Source of the DNA: a bacterium
GTDB lineage: Bacteria; Patescibacteriota; UBA1384; XYA2-FULL-43-10; 1-14-0-10-43-13
NCBI GenBank assembly: GCA_030649445.1
Contig: JAUSKR010000046.1
Coordinates: forward strand, 1-5,169
Direction: 5' to 3'
Length of the DNA stretch: 5,169 bases
In this document: in pieces, positions 4,948-5,169 of the stretch
Layout: each line of letters opens with the position of its first letter
Numbering within the stretch: the stretch's first letter is position 1
Program-made: the position numbers and the translations under genes
The notes under the pieces: generated by a model
The model's input: only the letters and a program-made list of their open reading frames with translations
Database searches by the model: none
What the model was told of the DNA's origin: nothing

Positions 4948-4953
4948 CTTGCG

Positions 4954-5169
4954 CTATCTCCCCGTCGATCCATACCGTTTGATTCCACGGTTTGAAACTG
5001 ATAATTCCTCAACCTCAACCACCACTGAATGTTCGACTGGTTGAATTAAAATTTGAGCAATTTTATCACCAGAATTTATAATGTAATCTTCTTTGCTCAA
5101 ATTGACCACACCGACGGTTATATCACCGTGATAACCAGAGTCAATCACCCCACCGACAGTCTTAATACC
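4954..5169 (-). CDS. dut: dUTPase, C-terminal part (cut by window edge)
   Basis: Hydrolyses dUTP to dUMP and pyrophosphate, keeping uracil out of DNA and supplying ThyA with substrate. The last 71 residues are visible; the frame is open to the window edge, so the start lies beyond 5169. GGVIDSGYHGDITVGVVN matches motif III, with the Asp and Tyr of IDxxYxG that bind deoxyuridine. SGDKIAQILI is motif IV. RGIKRYGSTGR at the very end is motif V, the flexible arm that closes over the substrate. In motif V, Tyr replaces the usual stacking Phe, and Lys-Arg replace the common small residues. The length after motif III and the trimeric-type motifs exclude the all-alpha MazG-like dUTPases. A bifunctional dCTP deaminase/dUTPase is less likely given the motif V arm, but the N-terminal half is not visible. 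It stops with TAG, 48 bases before tmk and in the same frame. Confidence 0.94.
   Translation of the reverse strand, partial: GIKTVGGVIDSGYHGDITVGVVNLSKEDYIINSGDKIAQILIQPVEHSVVVEVEELSVSNRGIKRYGSTGR

Noticed and set aside
4906..4953. Promoter for tmk in the dut-tmk gap
   Set aside because: No convincing -35/-10 pair could be read on the minus strand; the gap is mostly 8-bp tandem repeat.

Overview
All genes in this window are on the minus strand, packed head to tail as one apparent operon. In order of transcription they are: dut (3' part only), tmk, glyA, thyA, folA, a P-loop nucleotide-kinase-like gene, a dCMP deaminase gene, and thrS (5' part only). The gaps are short: 48, 103, 80, 26, 1, -4 and 26 bases. 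No promoter or terminator is visible, so the transcription unit probably runs past both edges. Plus-strand open frames are antisense shadows.

The organism looks like an uncultured bacterium of the Candidate Phyla Radiation (Patescibacteria) type. This is an inference from three things: a threonyl-tRNA synthetase that starts directly in its editing domain without the N-terminal TGS domain, a thymidylate kinase of the DFPQY/NRY type, and compact overlapping genes separated by short repeats. TAA, TAG and TGA are all used as stops (TGA ends tmk, glyA and the kinase-like gene), so the UGA=Gly code of Absconditabacteria/Gracilibacteria does not apply.

The genes form a nearly closed dTMP factory. 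dUMP comes from dUTP (dut) and from dCMP (dCMP deaminase). ThyA methylates dUMP with methylene-tetrahydrofolate. FolA reduces the resulting dihydrofolate, GlyA recharges tetrahydrofolate from serine, and Tmk phosphorylates dTMP. The kinase-like protein is unassigned. Its GKDT P-loop and its 4-base overlap with the deaminase gene recall the kinase-like plus deaminase fusions seen in yeast Dcd1 and the AvcD defence deaminases.

The less ordinary layer is in the junctions. Four of the seven gene boundaries carry short repeats, each of a different kind. The dut-tmk gap has 8-bp tandem units, which change to another 8-bp unit running into the tmk coding sequence. The tmk-glyA gap has a GC-rich palindrome between imperfect direct repeats. 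The glyA-thyA gap has a two-hairpin palindromic element. The thyA-folA gap is filled by a 7-bp tandem array. A second copy of the GC palindrome lies inside the dCMP deaminase coding sequence and is translated in frame.
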